A DNA stretch of 64,000 nucleotides from Pseudomonas sp. TH15 (GCF_016651105.1 NZ_JAEKEL010000001.1:464001-528000); one strand, 5' to 3'; positions 1 to 9,800 are shown, numbered from the stretch's first letter. The notes: generated from the letters alone by a model not told the origin. Made by a program: numbers and translations.

Positions 1-81
1 TTCGTAACGCCCGTACAGGGTCGGCTCGGCGGCCATGACCGGCAGGGCCACGAGGGTCAGCAGTGCAAGGAGGGATTTCAC
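1..81 (-). CDS. Secreted protein, 5' end only (signal peptide)
   Basis: Only the first 27 codons lie in the window, reading leftwards from a GTG at 81. AAGGAAG lies about 8 bases upstream and serves as ribosome binding site. The peptide starts MKSLLALLTLVALPVMAAEP, a clear signal peptide with a likely cleavage after VMA, followed by TLYGRYE. The start YGRYE after a short leader resembles the PF05618 family of retropepsin-like proteins (often named ATP-dependent zinc protease), but so little is visible that this is a guess. Confidence 0.6.
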   Translation of the reverse strand, partial: MKSLLALLTLVALPVMAAEPTLYGRYE

Positions 82-162
82 GTAATGGGCTTCCTTGGAA
101 AATGAGGGCGGCAGACGTGGGATTTTAGACACTCGGCAAGCAATTCGTTCGCCGCTGGGCCC

Positions 163-232
163 CCTTCGCGAGCAGGCTCGCTCCCACATTTTGAATGCGT
201 TCTCCTGTGGGAGCTGGCTTGCCAGCGATGAG
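163..232. repeat. Family A REP pair
   Basis: An inverted pair of REP-type units lies in the 280-base gap between the leftward secreted-protein gene and the acyltransferase gene. The left unit has TTCGCGAGCAGGCTCGCTCC and the right unit is the variant GGGAGCTGGCTTGCCAGCGA. The two arms are diverged from each other. The rest of the gap shows nothing beyond promoter space. Confidence 0.8.
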
Positions 233-361
233 GCCAGCACATTCAACACAATATCTGGCACCAGCATACCCAGCCAAAGGTGAAACATTCGTCACCCCCG
301 ATTTGGCCTGCCGCCCGAAGCTGCTTATCATGACGCGCCAAAATTCGTCCAAGAGTTACTT

Positions 362-1249
362 ATGCGCCGCCTGCTCACCGGCTGTTTCGTTACCCTGCTG
401 CTGTTACTCAACACCCTGGTCCTGTTCGGCCCGCTGATGGTGTTTGCCCTGCTCAAACTGGTCCTGCCCGGCCGTTATCGCGACTACGCCTCATGGTCGG
501 TGATGTGGATCGCCGAAACCTGGGCCGAAATCGACAAGCTGATCTTCCGGCTGTGCATCCCAACCCAATGGGACATTCGCGGTGGCGATGACCTGCGTGG
601 CGATACGTCTTATCTGGTGATCAGCAACCACCAATCCTGGGTCGACATCCCAGCGCTGATCCAGACCCTGAACCGGCGCACGCCGTTCTTCAAATTCTTC
701 CTCAAGAGAGAATTGATCTGGGTGCCGTTCCTGGGCCTGGCCTGGTGGGCGCTGGATTATCCGTTCATGAAGCGCTACACCAAGGCGTTTCTGGCGAAGA
801 ACCCTGAACTGGCCGGCAAGGATCTGGAGATCACCAAAGCCGCGTGCGAGCTGTACAAACGCCAGCCGGTAACGGTGGTGAATTATCTGGAAGGCACACG
901 GTTTACCGCGGCAAAAAGCGCTCAGCAGCAATCACCGTTCAGGCATCTGCTCAAGCCGAAGGCCGGCGGTGTGGCGTTTGTACTGGCGGCGATGGGCGAA
1001 CAGCTGGACGCCATTCTGGATGTGACGATGGTGTATCCGCAGCAACGGATTCCGGGGTTTTGGGATTTGATCAGCGGCAATGTGCCGAAGGTCATCATCG
1101 ATATCCAGACCCGCGAACTGGACCCGGCGTTGTGGCAGGGGGATTACGAAAACGATCCGGTGTTTCGCGAAACGATCCAGAACTGGGTCAACCAGCTCTG
1201 GATCGAAAAGGATCAGCGCATCGACGCGTTGCGCGCCGAGAGCCGCTGA
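362..1249 (+). CDS. Acyltransferase, YihG/PlsC-like (1-acyl-glycerol-3-phosphate acyltransferase family)
   Basis: This 295-residue membrane-associated acyltransferase probably transfers an acyl chain to a lysophospholipid or related acceptor. An N-terminal hydrophobic segment (about residues 8-33) anchors it. The catalytic block NHQSWVD is the NHx4D motif of the PlsC family, and EGTR is the second substrate-binding motif. The sequence KRELIWVPFLGLAWWALDYP between them is typical of the YihG branch, and the length fits that branch. It stands alone: the DUF2780 gene converges on its 3' end with one base between the stop codons. The acceptor substrate cannot be read from sequence. Confidence 0.88.
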   Translation: MRRLLTGCFVTLLLLLNTLVLFGPLMVFALLKLVLPGRYRDYASWSVMWIAETWAEIDKLIFRLCIPTQWDIRGGDDLRGDTSYLVISNHQSWVDIPALIQTLNRRTPFFKFFLKRELIWVPFLGLAWWALDYPFMKRYTKAFLAKNPELAGKDLEITKAACELYKRQPVTVVNYLEGTRFTAAKSAQQQSPFRHLLKPKAGGVAFVLAAMGEQLDAILDVTMVYPQQRIPGFWDLISGNVPKVIIDIQTRELDPALWQGDYENDPVFRETIQNWVNQLWIEKDQRIDALRAESR

Positions 1250-1250
1250 A

Positions 1251-1802
1251 TCAGCTGCCAGCGCCCCAGATCCCGCCCAGGCTTTTCAGCAGTGGACCGC
1301 CAACGCCTTGGCCACCGAGGTACTGGAGGATCACCGGGGCAAATTTGCCGACCATCCCGCTGTCCATGCCCAGGGCGCCAAACGCGCTGTTCATGTCGCT
1401 GGTGCTTTTTACATTGCCCAAGGCATTTTCCAGACCGGCCGATTTACCGGACGAACCGAGCATCCCGGCCAACGCCCCCATCTGACCGCCGCCGGACAGT
1501 TTGTCCAACCCCGGCACGTCTTTGGCCAGTTGCGAGTAATCGGTGGAGCTCAGTTGATTCTTCGCCAGCCCCAGCATTGCCCCGGTGCCGCCGACGGCTT
1601 GTTGCGGGGTGACGTTCAGTTGCGAAGTCAGCGCACCGAGCAGGCCCGCTGTTTGCGAGGTCGGCGCGGCATTAGTGGCCGCATCGCCGCCCTGCATGCT
1701 CGAAGCCGCTTTGGTCACATCGTCCAGGCTGAATGCTGCGAAGACCGGGCTGGCGGCCAGGGTCATGAGCGAAGCCAGTGCAAAACCGCGTGAAATCTTC
1801 AT
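1251..1802 (-). CDS. DUF2780 secreted protein
   Basis: The ATG at 1802 gives a 183-residue protein with a signal peptide (MKISRGFALASLMTLAASPV, cleavage after VFA). The longer frame upstream to 1964 lacks a leader and overlaps the sigma-factor start, so it is rejected. The mature part is rich in Gly, Ala and Ser, with segments such as LLGALTSQLNVTPQQAVGG and a repeated GxLxGALGM pattern, as in DUF2780 proteins sometimes called VcgC/VcgE-like. It has no catalytic motif. Its function is unknown and it probably acts in the periplasm. It runs divergently from the ECF sigma gene with about 150 bases between them, so the two may share a control region. Confidence 0.8.
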   Translation of the reverse strand: MKISRGFALASLMTLAASPVFAAFSLDDVTKAASSMQGGDAATNAAPTSQTAGLLGALTSQLNVTPQQAVGGTGAMLGLAKNQLSSTDYSQLAKDVPGLDKLSGGGQMGALAGMLGSSGKSAGLENALGNVKSTSDMNSAFGALGMDSGMVGKFAPVILQYLGGQGVGGPLLKSLGGIWGAGS

Positions 1803-1951
1803 CGAGACAACCTCTTGCGCTGTGAAAACCACCCGTTGAACGGGCGGCGAAACTGCCGGTTTGACCGGGCATCCGCCGGCATGTTCCAAACCTGCGCATC
1901 CATTTTCAGCATAGCCACGTATATGAATCGTGAAACCCTGGAAATCCCGCG

Positions 1952-2587
1952 ATGAATGGCACAACTGCTGTCGCTGAACTAGCCTGTGATCAGCCCGAGA
2001 ATCGCCCTCGTCGCCCGACCTTTGCCCGGAGAACCGTTATTTCCATCGCCGACACCGATCAGCTCAGGCAGCTTCTGGCCCAGTGTTCATTGGGTGACCG
2101 CCGCGCGTTCGAGACGCTTTACCGCAGCGTCGGCCCGCGCTTGCACGGTGTCGCCCTGCGTTTCATGGGTCGGCATGACCTGGCCGAAGAGGTGCTGCAG
2201 GAAAGCTTCGTACGGATCTGGAACAACGCCTCGCGCTATGAATCGCACCTGTCGGCACCGCTGACCTGGATGATCAACATCACCCGCAATCAAGCCATCG
2301 ACCAATTGCGCAAACACCGCGACCGGCCGCTGACCGATCTTGAAGAACAGGCCCTGGAGGATGAAAGCCCTTCGGCCCATGAATTGTTAAACCGCGCCCG
2401 CGAAGCCAAGGCCCTGAACCAGTGCCTGGAAAGCCTCGAAGGCATGCAGCGCCAATCGATCACCGTCGCCTATTTTCAGGGGCTGTCCTGCGCTGAACTG
2501 GCCGAACACCTGGCCGCGCCGCTGGGCTCGGTCAAATCCTGGATCCGCCGCGGTATGGAGCGCCTGCGCAGGTGCCTGGAATCATGA
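1952..2587 (+). CDS. ECF RNA polymerase sigma factor
   Basis: This 211-residue sigma-70 family protein has region 2 (DRRAFETLYRSVGPRLHG... to MINITRNQAIDQLRKHRDR) and region 4 (ITVAYFQGLSCAELAEHLAAPLGSVKSWIRRGMERLR), with no regions 1 or 3, which is the ECF layout. The ATG at 1952 adds about 29 residues of unconserved-looking sequence (to RRTV). An ATT codon at 2039, preceded by GGAG at a 7-base spacing, would start the protein at SIADTDQLRQ and is a rare-start alternative. Its stop overlaps the anti-sigma start as ATGA, so the two genes are translationally coupled. The promoters it recognises are not evident from the window. Confidence 0.9.
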   Translation: MNGTTAVAELACDQPENRPRRPTFARRTVISIADTDQLRQLLAQCSLGDRRAFETLYRSVGPRLHGVALRFMGRHDLAEEVLQESFVRIWNNASRYESHLSAPLTWMINITRNQAIDQLRKHRDRPLTDLEEQALEDESPSAHELLNRAREAKALNQCLESLEGMQRQSITVAYFQGLSCAELAEHLAAPLGSVKSWIRRGMERLRRCLES

Positions 2588-3258
2588 ACTATCAAACCCC
2601 GACCTTGCGCCGCGCCCTTGCCGCCGATTACGCCATCGGCTTGATGCCTGCTGCGGCTCGCCGGCGTTTTGAACAGTTGTTGCTGGAGGACGCCGCTCTG
2701 CGTGCGGAACTGGCGAACTGGCAGGACAGCCTCACCAGCCTGACCGAAGCATTACCTGAACAACCGGTGCCGGATCGCGTGTGGCAAGGCATCACCGCAC
2801 GCATCGATCCGCAAGAACTGCACGTGCCAGAGAAGCGTTCGTTCTGGAACTGGATGCGGGTCACGGCGGCAGCCTGCTCAATCGTAGTGCTGGTGTTCCT
2901 TGGTTCGCTGTACAACCGTGACGACGCCCGCTACCACGCCACGTTGCTGACGGCCGATGCGCAACCGGCGCTCAAGGTACAAGCGCACGAGAATTACCTG
3001 CAAGTTGAGCCGTTGACGTTGGCGGCAGTTGATCCGGGACGCAGCCTGGAACTGTGGGCGATACCGGCGAACGGCAAGCCGATTTCCCTGGGGGTGATTC
3101 CGGCGGGCGGCAAGGGCAAGGTTGAGCTGAGCGAGGCGCAGAAGGCGCTGATCGGCAAGCCGATTGCGTTGGCGGTGAGCCTGGAGCCGAAGGGTGGTTC
3201 GCCGACCGGGCAACCGACGGGGCCGGTGTTGTATCAGGGGGCGTTGGCGGCACTCTGA
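2584..3258 (+). CDS. Anti-sigma factor, RskA-like, single-pass membrane protein
   Basis: This 224-residue protein follows the ECF sigma gene in ATGA overlap. The N-terminal part (LAADYAIGLMPAAARRRFEQ and on to WQDSLTSLTEAL) resembles the cytoplasmic sigma-binding helices of RskA-type anti-sigma factors, without the HxxxCxxC zinc motif. One membrane helix follows at about residues 88-105 (VTAAACSIVVLVFLGSLY). The periplasmic C-terminal domain carries the RskA pattern LELWAIPANGKPISLGVIPA. It should hold the sigma factor at the membrane until a signal triggers release. No site-2 protease or effector gene is adjacent. Confidence 0.88.
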   Translation: MNYQTPTLRRALAADYAIGLMPAAARRRFEQLLLEDAALRAELANWQDSLTSLTEALPEQPVPDRVWQGITARIDPQELHVPEKRSFWNWMRVTAAACSIVVLVFLGSLYNRDDARYHATLLTADAQPALKVQAHENYLQVEPLTLAAVDPGRSLELWAIPANGKPISLGVIPAGGKGKVELSEAQKALIGKPIALAVSLEPKGGSPTGQPTGPVLYQGALAAL

Positions 3259-3265
3259 AGCAAAA

Positions 3266-3472
3266 CCCCTCACCCTAGCCCTCCCGAAACGTCGGACCGC
3301 CCGGAGGGAGAGGGGACTGACCGAGGTGTCTGGCACCATTCATCGACCTGCTACACCGAGTCGATTATGGATTCACAGCGGTATTTTCAGGTCGGCGTAA
3401 ATTGTGAGCATCTCTCGGTCGGCCCCCTCTCCCTCCGGGCGGTCCGACGTTTCGGGAGGGCTGGGGTGAGGG
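3266..3472. repeat. Family C long inverted repeat (CCCTCACCC element)
   Basis: The outer arms are CCCTCACCCTAGCCCTCCCG and its near-complement ending GGGCTGGGGTGAGGG. The arms extend inwards through the GTCGGACCGCCCGGAGGGAG / CTCCGGGCGGTCCGAC blocks. About 90 bases of unique sequence lie between the arms. It sits between the anti-sigma gene and the fdhA terminator. This copy has longer arms than the others in the window. Confidence 0.85.
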
Positions 3473-3496
3473 TCGCTTTTGACCTTGCCTTGCAAT

Positions 3497-3525
3497 AAAA
3501 AACGGCGACCCGAGGGTCGCCGTTT
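3497..3525 (-). terminator. Rho-independent terminator of the sox/fdhA operon
   Basis: A GC-rich stem (ACGGCGACC / GGTCGCCGT) with a 3-base loop is flanked by A and T runs, just past the fdhA stop codon at 3542. Read leftwards, the hairpin is followed by TTTTTT. Confidence 0.85.
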
Positions 3526-3541
3526 TGCATTGCGTGAAGCC

Positions 3542-4741
3542 TTACGCCGCGCTGAACAGCTTGTGCGGATCGATCACAAACTTCTTCGGTACGCCGGCAT
3601 CGAACTCGCCGTAGCCACGTGGTGCGTCATCCAGGCTGATGACTTCCACGCCAACGATGTCGGCAATGTGGATACGGTCCCACATGATTGCCTGCATCAG
3701 TTGGCGGTTGTACTTCATCACAGGCGTCTGGCCGGTGTGGAAGCTGTGGGATTTGGCCCAGCCCAGACCAAAGCGAATGCTCAGGCTGCCCATTTTCGCG
3801 GCAGCGTCCACAGCACCCGGATCTTCAGTCACGTACAGGCCCGGAATACCGATTTTGCCCGCCACGCGAACCACGCCCATCAGCGAGTTGAGCACGGTAG
3901 CCGGTGCCTCGTGTTTCACGCCGTCATGACCGTGACCGCGCGCTTCGAAGCCTACGGCGTCGACGGCGCAATCCACTTCTGGCTCGCCCAGCAATGCAGC
4001 GATTTGTTCGTGCAGCGGAGTGTCGAGGGACAGGTCAGCGATTTCGAAACCCTGAGCCTTGGCATGCGCCAGGCGTACGGTGTTGACGTCACCGATGATC
4101 ACCACCGCCGCGCCCAGCAGGCGAGCCGAAGCGGCAGCCGCCAGACCGACCGGGCCGGCACCGGCGATGTACACGGTGCTGCCTGGACCAACGCCAGCCG
4201 TCACGGCGCCGTGGTAACCGGTCGGCAGGATGTCGGAGAGGCAAGTCAGGTCGCGGATTTTTTCCATCGCGCGATCGCGATCCGGAAGTTTCAGCAGGTT
4301 GAAGTCAGCGTACGGCACCATCGCGTATTCAGCCTGGCCGCCGGTCCAGTCACCCATGTCGACATAACCGTAAGCACCGCCGGGACGGGCCGGGTTAACG
4401 CTCAAGCAAACACCGGTGTGCATCTCTTTGCAGGAACGGCAGCGCCCGCAAGCGACGTTGAACGGTACGGACACCAGGTCGCCGATTTGCAGGTTTTCGA
4501 CGTCGCTGCCCTTCTCAATCACTTCACCAGTGATTTCATGCCCCAGCACCAGGCCGGTTTGAGCCGTGGTACGACCGCGCACCATGTGCTGATCGGAACC
4601 ACAGATGTTGGTGGACACCACACGCAGGATGACAGCGTGATTAATCTTCCTGCCGCGCGGGTCCTGCATTTTCGGATAGTCGATTTTCTGTATTTCGACC
4701 TTGCCATTGCCGAGATACACCACACCACGATTGCCAGACAT
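3542..4741 (-). CDS. fdhA: Glutathione-independent formaldehyde dehydrogenase
   Basis: This 399-residue zinc-dependent medium-chain dehydrogenase oxidises formaldehyde to formate with NAD and needs no glutathione. Visible features are the catalytic zinc ligand region (NICGSDQH with Cys47, and LGHE with His68), the structural zinc cysteines C98, C101, C104 and C112 (ACGRCRSCKEMHTGVC), and the NAD fold GAGPVGLAAAASARLLGA. Length and sequence match the P. putida enzyme. It is the last gene of the minus-strand glyA-sox-purU-fdhA group, where it removes formaldehyde released by oxidative demethylation. A family A repeat pair separates it from purU, and a terminator follows it. Confidence 0.97.
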   Translation of the reverse strand: MSGNRGVVYLGNGKVEIQKIDYPKMQDPRGRKINHAVILRVVSTNICGSDQHMVRGRTTAQTGLVLGHEITGEVIEKGSDVENLQIGDLVSVPFNVACGRCRSCKEMHTGVCLSVNPARPGGAYGYVDMGDWTGGQAEYAMVPYADFNLLKLPDRDRAMEKIRDLTCLSDILPTGYHGAVTAGVGPGSTVYIAGAGPVGLAAAASARLLGAAVVIIGDVNTVRLAHAKAQGFEIADLSLDTPLHEQIAALLGEPEVDCAVDAVGFEARGHGHDGVKHEAPATVLNSLMGVVRVAGKIGIPGLYVTEDPGAVDAAAKMGSLSIRFGLGWAKSHSFHTGQTPVMKYNRQLMQAIMWDRIHIADIVGVEVISLDDAPRGYGEFDAGVPKKFVIDPHKLFSAA

Positions 4742-4847
4742 GCTTTCACCTCGCTGTTGTTTTTATGTAGCGGTCGCGTCGCCATGGAGCGGCGGCGCGT
4801 TGATTGCTCGGGTTAGTGCTTGTGTCTTTTGTTGTTTGTTATGGCCT

Positions 4848-4944
4848 CTTCGCGAGCAAGCCCGCTCCCACATTGGTTTTGCGGTGTACCCGAGATTTGT
4901 GGGCAGACACAAATCCCCTGTGGGAGCGGGCTTGCTCGCGAAGG
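4848..4944. repeat. Family A REP pair
   Basis: An inverted pair, TTCGCGAGCAAGCCCGCTCC and GGAGCGGGCTTGCTCGCGAA, is separated by about 50 bases. It lies between purU and fdhA, inside the presumed operon. Confidence 0.9.
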
Positions 4945-4948
4945 CGTC

Positions 4949-5806
4949 CTAAAGAACGACCGTGCGATTGGCGTTCAAAAACACTCGTCGTTCAATGTGA
5001 TAACCAACCGCTCGGGCCAGGGTCAGGCCTTCGATATCCCGCCCCTTGGCGATCAAATCTTCCGGGTAATGGCTGTGGTCCACCGCTTCCACGCCTTGGG
5101 CGATGATCGGGCCTTCGTCCAGGTCGTTGTTGATGTAGTGCGCCGTCGCGCCGACCAGTTTCACGCCTTTGTTGTAGGCCTGGTGATACGGCTTGGCGCC
5201 CTTGAAACCCGGCAGCAGGGAGTGGTGAATGTTGATCGCCTTGCCGTCGAGTTTGCGGCACAGTTCCGGCGACAGGACCTGCATGTAACGGGCAAGGATC
5301 ACCAGTTCGGCGCCGGACTCTTCGATCACCTGCCACACCTGACGCTCTTGCGACGGTTTGTCGTTCGGGTCGAGCGGGAAGTGGTAGTACGGAATCTGGT
5401 GCCAGTCGGCCAACGGTTTGAGGTCCGGGTGGTTGGAGACCACGGCGGCCACGTCCATCGACAACTGGCCGATGCGCTGGCGGTAGAGCAAATCGTTGAG
5501 GCAGTGATCGGCCTTGGAGACCATGATCACCACTTTTGGCCGATAGTTCGGCGCGGTGAGTTCGAAGATCATGCCGAAGGCCTGGCCACGCTCTGCCAGG
5601 CCGGCGCGGAAGGCGAGTTCGTCGAAGCCGTCGGGCTGGCGGAATTCCACGCGAATGAAGAAACGGCCCGAGAGTCGGTCATCAAAGGAATGATGCTCGG
5701 TGACGTAGCAGCCCTGCTCGAACAGAAAGCGGGTCACCGCATCCACGGTGCCGAGGACGCTTGGGCAGTCGGCGGTCAGAATCCATGTGTCTGGGGCGCG
5801 GCTCAT
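4949..5806 (-). CDS. purU: Formyltetrahydrofolate deformylase
   Basis: This 285-residue cytosolic enzyme hydrolyses 10-formyltetrahydrofolate to formate and tetrahydrofolate. An N-terminal ACT domain (about residues 7-85, starting TWILTADCPSVLGTVDAVTR) precedes the formyltransferase domain, which holds the folate-enzyme signature INIHHSLLPGFKGAKPYHQA and the later DEGPIIAQ segment. Sarcosine oxidation loads one-carbon units on folate, and PurU here would free the folate, with FdhA working downstream on formaldehyde. The ATG at 5806 is used. The 3' end lies only a few bases from the family A repeat. Confidence 0.96.
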   Translation of the reverse strand: MSRAPDTWILTADCPSVLGTVDAVTRFLFEQGCYVTEHHSFDDRLSGRFFIRVEFRQPDGFDELAFRAGLAERGQAFGMIFELTAPNYRPKVVIMVSKADHCLNDLLYRQRIGQLSMDVAAVVSNHPDLKPLADWHQIPYYHFPLDPNDKPSQERQVWQVIEESGAELVILARYMQVLSPELCRKLDGKAINIHHSLLPGFKGAKPYHQAYNKGVKLVGATAHYINNDLDEGPIIAQGVEAVDHSHYPEDLIAKGRDIEGLTLARAVGYHIERRVFLNANRTVVL

Positions 5807-5848
5807 AGTGCGGTGACTCCTGTTCTTTGTGCGGGGTGTCAGGTTTTT

Positions 5849-6008
5849 CCCTCACCCTAGCCCTCTCCCAGAGGGAGAGGGGACTGACCGAGGTGTTGTT
5901 TCGAGCTACGCCGACCTGAAATATCGCGGGTGAATATAGATCACAAAAACACCCGATATCGGCTCCCTTTCCCCCTCTCCCCCTGGGGGAGAGGGCTGGG
6001 GTGAGGGG
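5849..6008. repeat. Family C long inverted repeat
   Basis: Arms CCCTCACCCTAGCCCTCTCC and the reverse ending GAGGGCTGGGGTGAGGG enclose about 90 bases. It lies between soxG and purU, so it interrupts the operon. Confidence 0.88.
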
Positions 6009-6022
6009 GTGGCTTTTGATCT

Positions 6023-6655
6023 TCAGGCCTGAACGCTAAGCCCGTATTCAGCGGCCGCATCCTGCAACCACAACCACCAGTAATCCGAGAAGCTGCGACG
6101 AATCAGCAGTTCCCAGGTGTCTTCGGCGGTGTGGCGGATCACCAGTTGCGACTTGGCAAACACGGTGCCAACAGCCTTGCCCACCGGGAAGCTGTTGGGG
6201 TGCACGTCGTAGCTGGTGGATTTCATCAGCACCTGGCGCACATTCGGGCCGCTCAGTTCGAGGATCTGCTGGCCGCCGCTGACGTTGACGATCTGGATGT
6301 GCAGGTCGCCCAGCGCTTCACGGAGTTTTTGCTCGGCGGCGAATTCTTCACCGCTCGGCACGATCAGCAGCCATTCATCCGGCCCCATCCATTGCAGGCT
6401 GGATTCGCCTTTGACGATGACGGTCAGGGCGCCGGGCAATTCGATGCCCAGGGCCTTGTGCACGCCAGCGCTGAACGCGGCATCGTGGCCATCGCCTCGG
6501 ATGGTCAGGTGGCCGAGGAGTTTTTTCTCACGCACGATCACGCCGGCGTTTTTGCGGCCCTTACCCACCAGGCTGGCGAGGTCGGCATGATGCAGCGACG
6601 ACTCGGCCTTGGCCCCGGTGGTTGGGCGTTGTTGGTAAACATTGGCTGCGGTCAT
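6023..6655 (-). CDS. soxG: Heterotetrameric sarcosine oxidase, gamma subunit
   Basis: This 210-residue protein is the gamma subunit of the cytosolic SoxBDAG complex, which oxidatively demethylates sarcosine to glycine and delivers the methyl carbon to tetrahydrofolate. The sequence contains a GcvT-like fold pattern (SSLQWMGPDEWLLIVPSGEE and DVHPNSFPVGKAVGTVF), as in family members. It carries no cofactor motif of its own, which fits its structural role. It follows soxA across a gap of about 170 bases holding a family A repeat. Confidence 0.95.
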   Translation of the reverse strand: MTAANVYQQRPTTGAKAESSLHHADLASLVGKGRKNAGVIVREKKLLGHLTIRGDGHDAAFSAGVHKALGIELPGALTVIVKGESSLQWMGPDEWLLIVPSGEEFAAEQKLREALGDLHIQIVNVSGGQQILELSGPNVRQVLMKSTSYDVHPNSFPVGKAVGTVFAKSQLVIRHTAEDTWELLIRRSFSDYWWLWLQDAAAEYGLSVQA

Positions 6656-6710
6656 AAAGCACCTTTATCAATTCTGTTGGTTCCGGCCCCTGTGGTGGCT
6701 GGACTGACGC

Positions 6711-6775
6711 CTTCGCGAGCAAGCCCGCTCCCACATTTGACCGCGTTCCCCTGTGGGAGCGGGCTTGCTCGCGAA
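6711..6775. repeat. Family A REP pair
   Basis: An inverted pair (CTTCGCGAGCAAGCCCGCTC / GAGCGGGCTTGCTCGCGAA) has a short loop of about 20 bases. It lies between soxA and soxG. Confidence 0.9.
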
Positions 6776-6823
6776 TCGCTCAGACGACTCGGTGCAACCG
6801 CCCGCCCACAGGACTCGAGGCCA

Positions 6824-9800
6824 TTAGATGTTCTGGCGATCACCCTTCGGATCGAAGAACACCGAAGAAACAATCTCCGCCTCGATCACGCTACCGTCGG
6901 CCAGCGGTGCGAACACCCGCTCACCGATGCGCTTCAAGCCGCCCTTCACCACACCCATGGCAAACGAATAGCCGAGGGAGTTGTGCGCGTAGCTGGAGGT
7001 CACGTGACCAACCATGGTCATCGGGATGGTTTGCTTGGTGTTGAACACCAGTTGCGCCCCTTCCGGCAGCCACTTGGTCGGATCGATCGGCTTCAGGCCC
7101 ACCAACTGTTTACGTTGATCACGCACGCAGTCTTCGCGGTTCATGCCACGCTGGCCGATCCACGAGAACGGTTTGGTGCGACCGACACACCAACCCATGT
7201 TCAGGTCGTCAGGGGTCATCGAGCCGTCAGTGTCCTGGCCGACGATGATGAAACCCTTCTCCGCCCGCAGTACGTGCATGGTTTCAGTGCCGTACGGAGT
7301 CAGGTTGTACTGCTTGCCAGCCGCGACGATTTTCTCGAGCACGCCCATGGCGTAGTCGGCTTGCACGTTGACTTCGTACGACAGCTCACCGGTAAACGAA
7401 ATCCGGAACACCCGCGCCGGCACACCGCCCACCAGGCCTTCTTTCCAGGTCATGAACGGGAACGCTTCGTTGCTCAGATCAATGTCGGTAACTTCGCTGA
7501 GCAGCTTGCGGCTGTTCGGCCCGGACAGGGTCATGGTTGCCCAGTGATCCGTCACGGAAGTGAAGTACACCTTCAGGTCTGGCCATTCAGTCTGTTGGTA
7601 GATTTCCAGCCATTGCAGCACGCGTGCAGCGCCGCCGGTGGTGGTGGTCATCACGAAATGGTTGTCGGCGAGACATGCGGTTACGCCGTCGTCGAACACC
7701 ATGCCGTCTTCTTTGCACATCAGGCCGTAGCGGGCTTTGCCCACGTCGAGCTTGGTCCAGGCGTTGGTGTAGATGCGGTTCAGGAACTCCCGCGCATCCG
7801 GGCCTTGAATGTCGATCTTGCCGAGGGTCGACGCGTCCAGCAGGCCGACGCTGTCGCGCACGGCTTTGCATTCGCGCTTGATCGCGGCGTGCAGGTCTTC
7901 ACCGTTTTTCGGGAAGTACCACGGACGTTTCCACTGACCGACGTCTTCGAATTCAGCACCGTTTTTTACGTGCCAGTGATGCAGCGCGGTGAAACGTACT
8001 GGTTCGAAGATGTGCCCACAGTGACGGCCGGCTACAGCGCCGAAGGTCACCGGCGTGTAGTTCGGGCGGAACATCGTGGTGCCCATTTGCGGGATGGTCA
8101 CGTTCAGCGAGCGGGCGGCGATGGCCAGACCGTTGACGTTGCCGAGCTTGCCCTGATCGGTGCCGAAGCCCAGCGCGGTGTAGCGTTTGACGTGCTCGAC
8201 CGACTCGAAACCTTCGCGGGTCGCCAGTTCGATAGCGGCGGCGGTGACGTCGTTTTGCAGGTCGACGAATTGCTTCGGCGCCCGTGCGGTCGCTTTTTCG
8301 TGCGGCACCTGGAACAGCGCCAGAGTCGGCTCTTCATGACGAGTCAGGGCTTTGGGCAGTACGCCCTCGACCACACTGAAACCGGCTTCGCTGGCAGCGC
8401 GAGCGCCCCCTTCAAAACCATCGGCCAGGGAATCGCCGAGACCATAGACACCGTTGATGCCACCGACGCACACGCGTTTCTGCGGTGCTTCGCCCGGTAC
8501 GAAACCGAGGATGTCTTCACGCCAGGTCGGTTTGCCGCCCAGGTGCGAAGCCAAGTGGACCACCGGGCTGTAACCACCGGAGGTGGCAACCAGATCGCAA
8601 TCCAGCCATTCGCCAGGACTGGTCACAGCGTGGGCTTTGACATCAATCGCCGCCACGCGAGCCGCGGTAACGTGCTTGCTGCCACGGGCTTCGATCACGG
8701 CGCTGCCGGTCAGGATGCGGATGCCTTTGGCGCGTGCCTCTTCAACCAACGCACCGCGCGGGTTGCTGCGGGCATCGGCGATGGCCACCACTTGCAGGCT
8801 GGCGTCGAGCCAATCCAATGCAACGCGGTAGGCGTGGTCGTTGTTGGTCGACAGCACCAGTTTCTTGCCCGGTGCCACGCCGTAACGACGAACGTAAGTC
8901 GACACAGCGCCGGCGAGCATGTTGCCCGGCACGTCGTTGTTGCCGTAAACCAGTGGACGCTCGCAAGCGCCGGTCGCCAGTACTACGCGTTTGGCGCGAA
9001 CCCGGTGAATACGCTGACGGACCTGGCCAATCGGAGCGCGGTCGCCGAGGTGATCGGTGAGGCGCTCGTGAATGGTCAGGAAGTTATGGTCGTGGTAACC
9101 GTTGACGGTGGCGCGCGGCAACAGCAGCACGTCCGGGGTGTTCTTCAGTTCCGCGATGACGCTGGCAACCCATTCGGTCGCCGCTTTGCCGTCGAGGCTT
9201 TCGCGGGAATCGAGCAGGCTGCCGCCGAACTCTTCCTGCTCATCGGCCAGGATTACACGAGCACCGCTGCGCGCAGCGGCCAATGCAGCGGCCAGGCCAG
9301 CAGGGCCGGCGCCGACGATCAGCACGTCACAGTGCTGGTTCATGTAGTCGTAGGTGTCCGGATCGTTCTCGGTCGGCGAGCGGCCAAGACCGGCAGCCTT
9401 ACGAATGTACTTCTCGTAAGTCATCCAGAACGATTGCGGGTACATGAAGGTTTTGTAGTAGAAGCCCGGCGGCATCAGCTTGCCGCCGACCTTGCCGAGA
9501 ATCCCCATCATGTCGTTGTTCACGCTCGGCCAGCCGTTGGTGCTGGTGGCGACCAAACCTTGGTACAGCGCTTGTTGCGTGGCGCGCACGTTCGGGATTT
9601 GCGTAGCTTCGGTGGCGCCGATCTGCAGCACCGCGTTCGGCTCTTCGGCACCGGCGGCGAAGATGCCGCGTGGCCGGGAATACTTGAAGCTGCGACCGAT
9701 GATGTCGACACCGTTGGCCAGCAAGGCTGCAGCCAGGGAATCGCCTTCAAAGCCTTTGTAGACCTGGCCGTTGAAGGTGAAGCTCAGCACTTTGTTGCGG

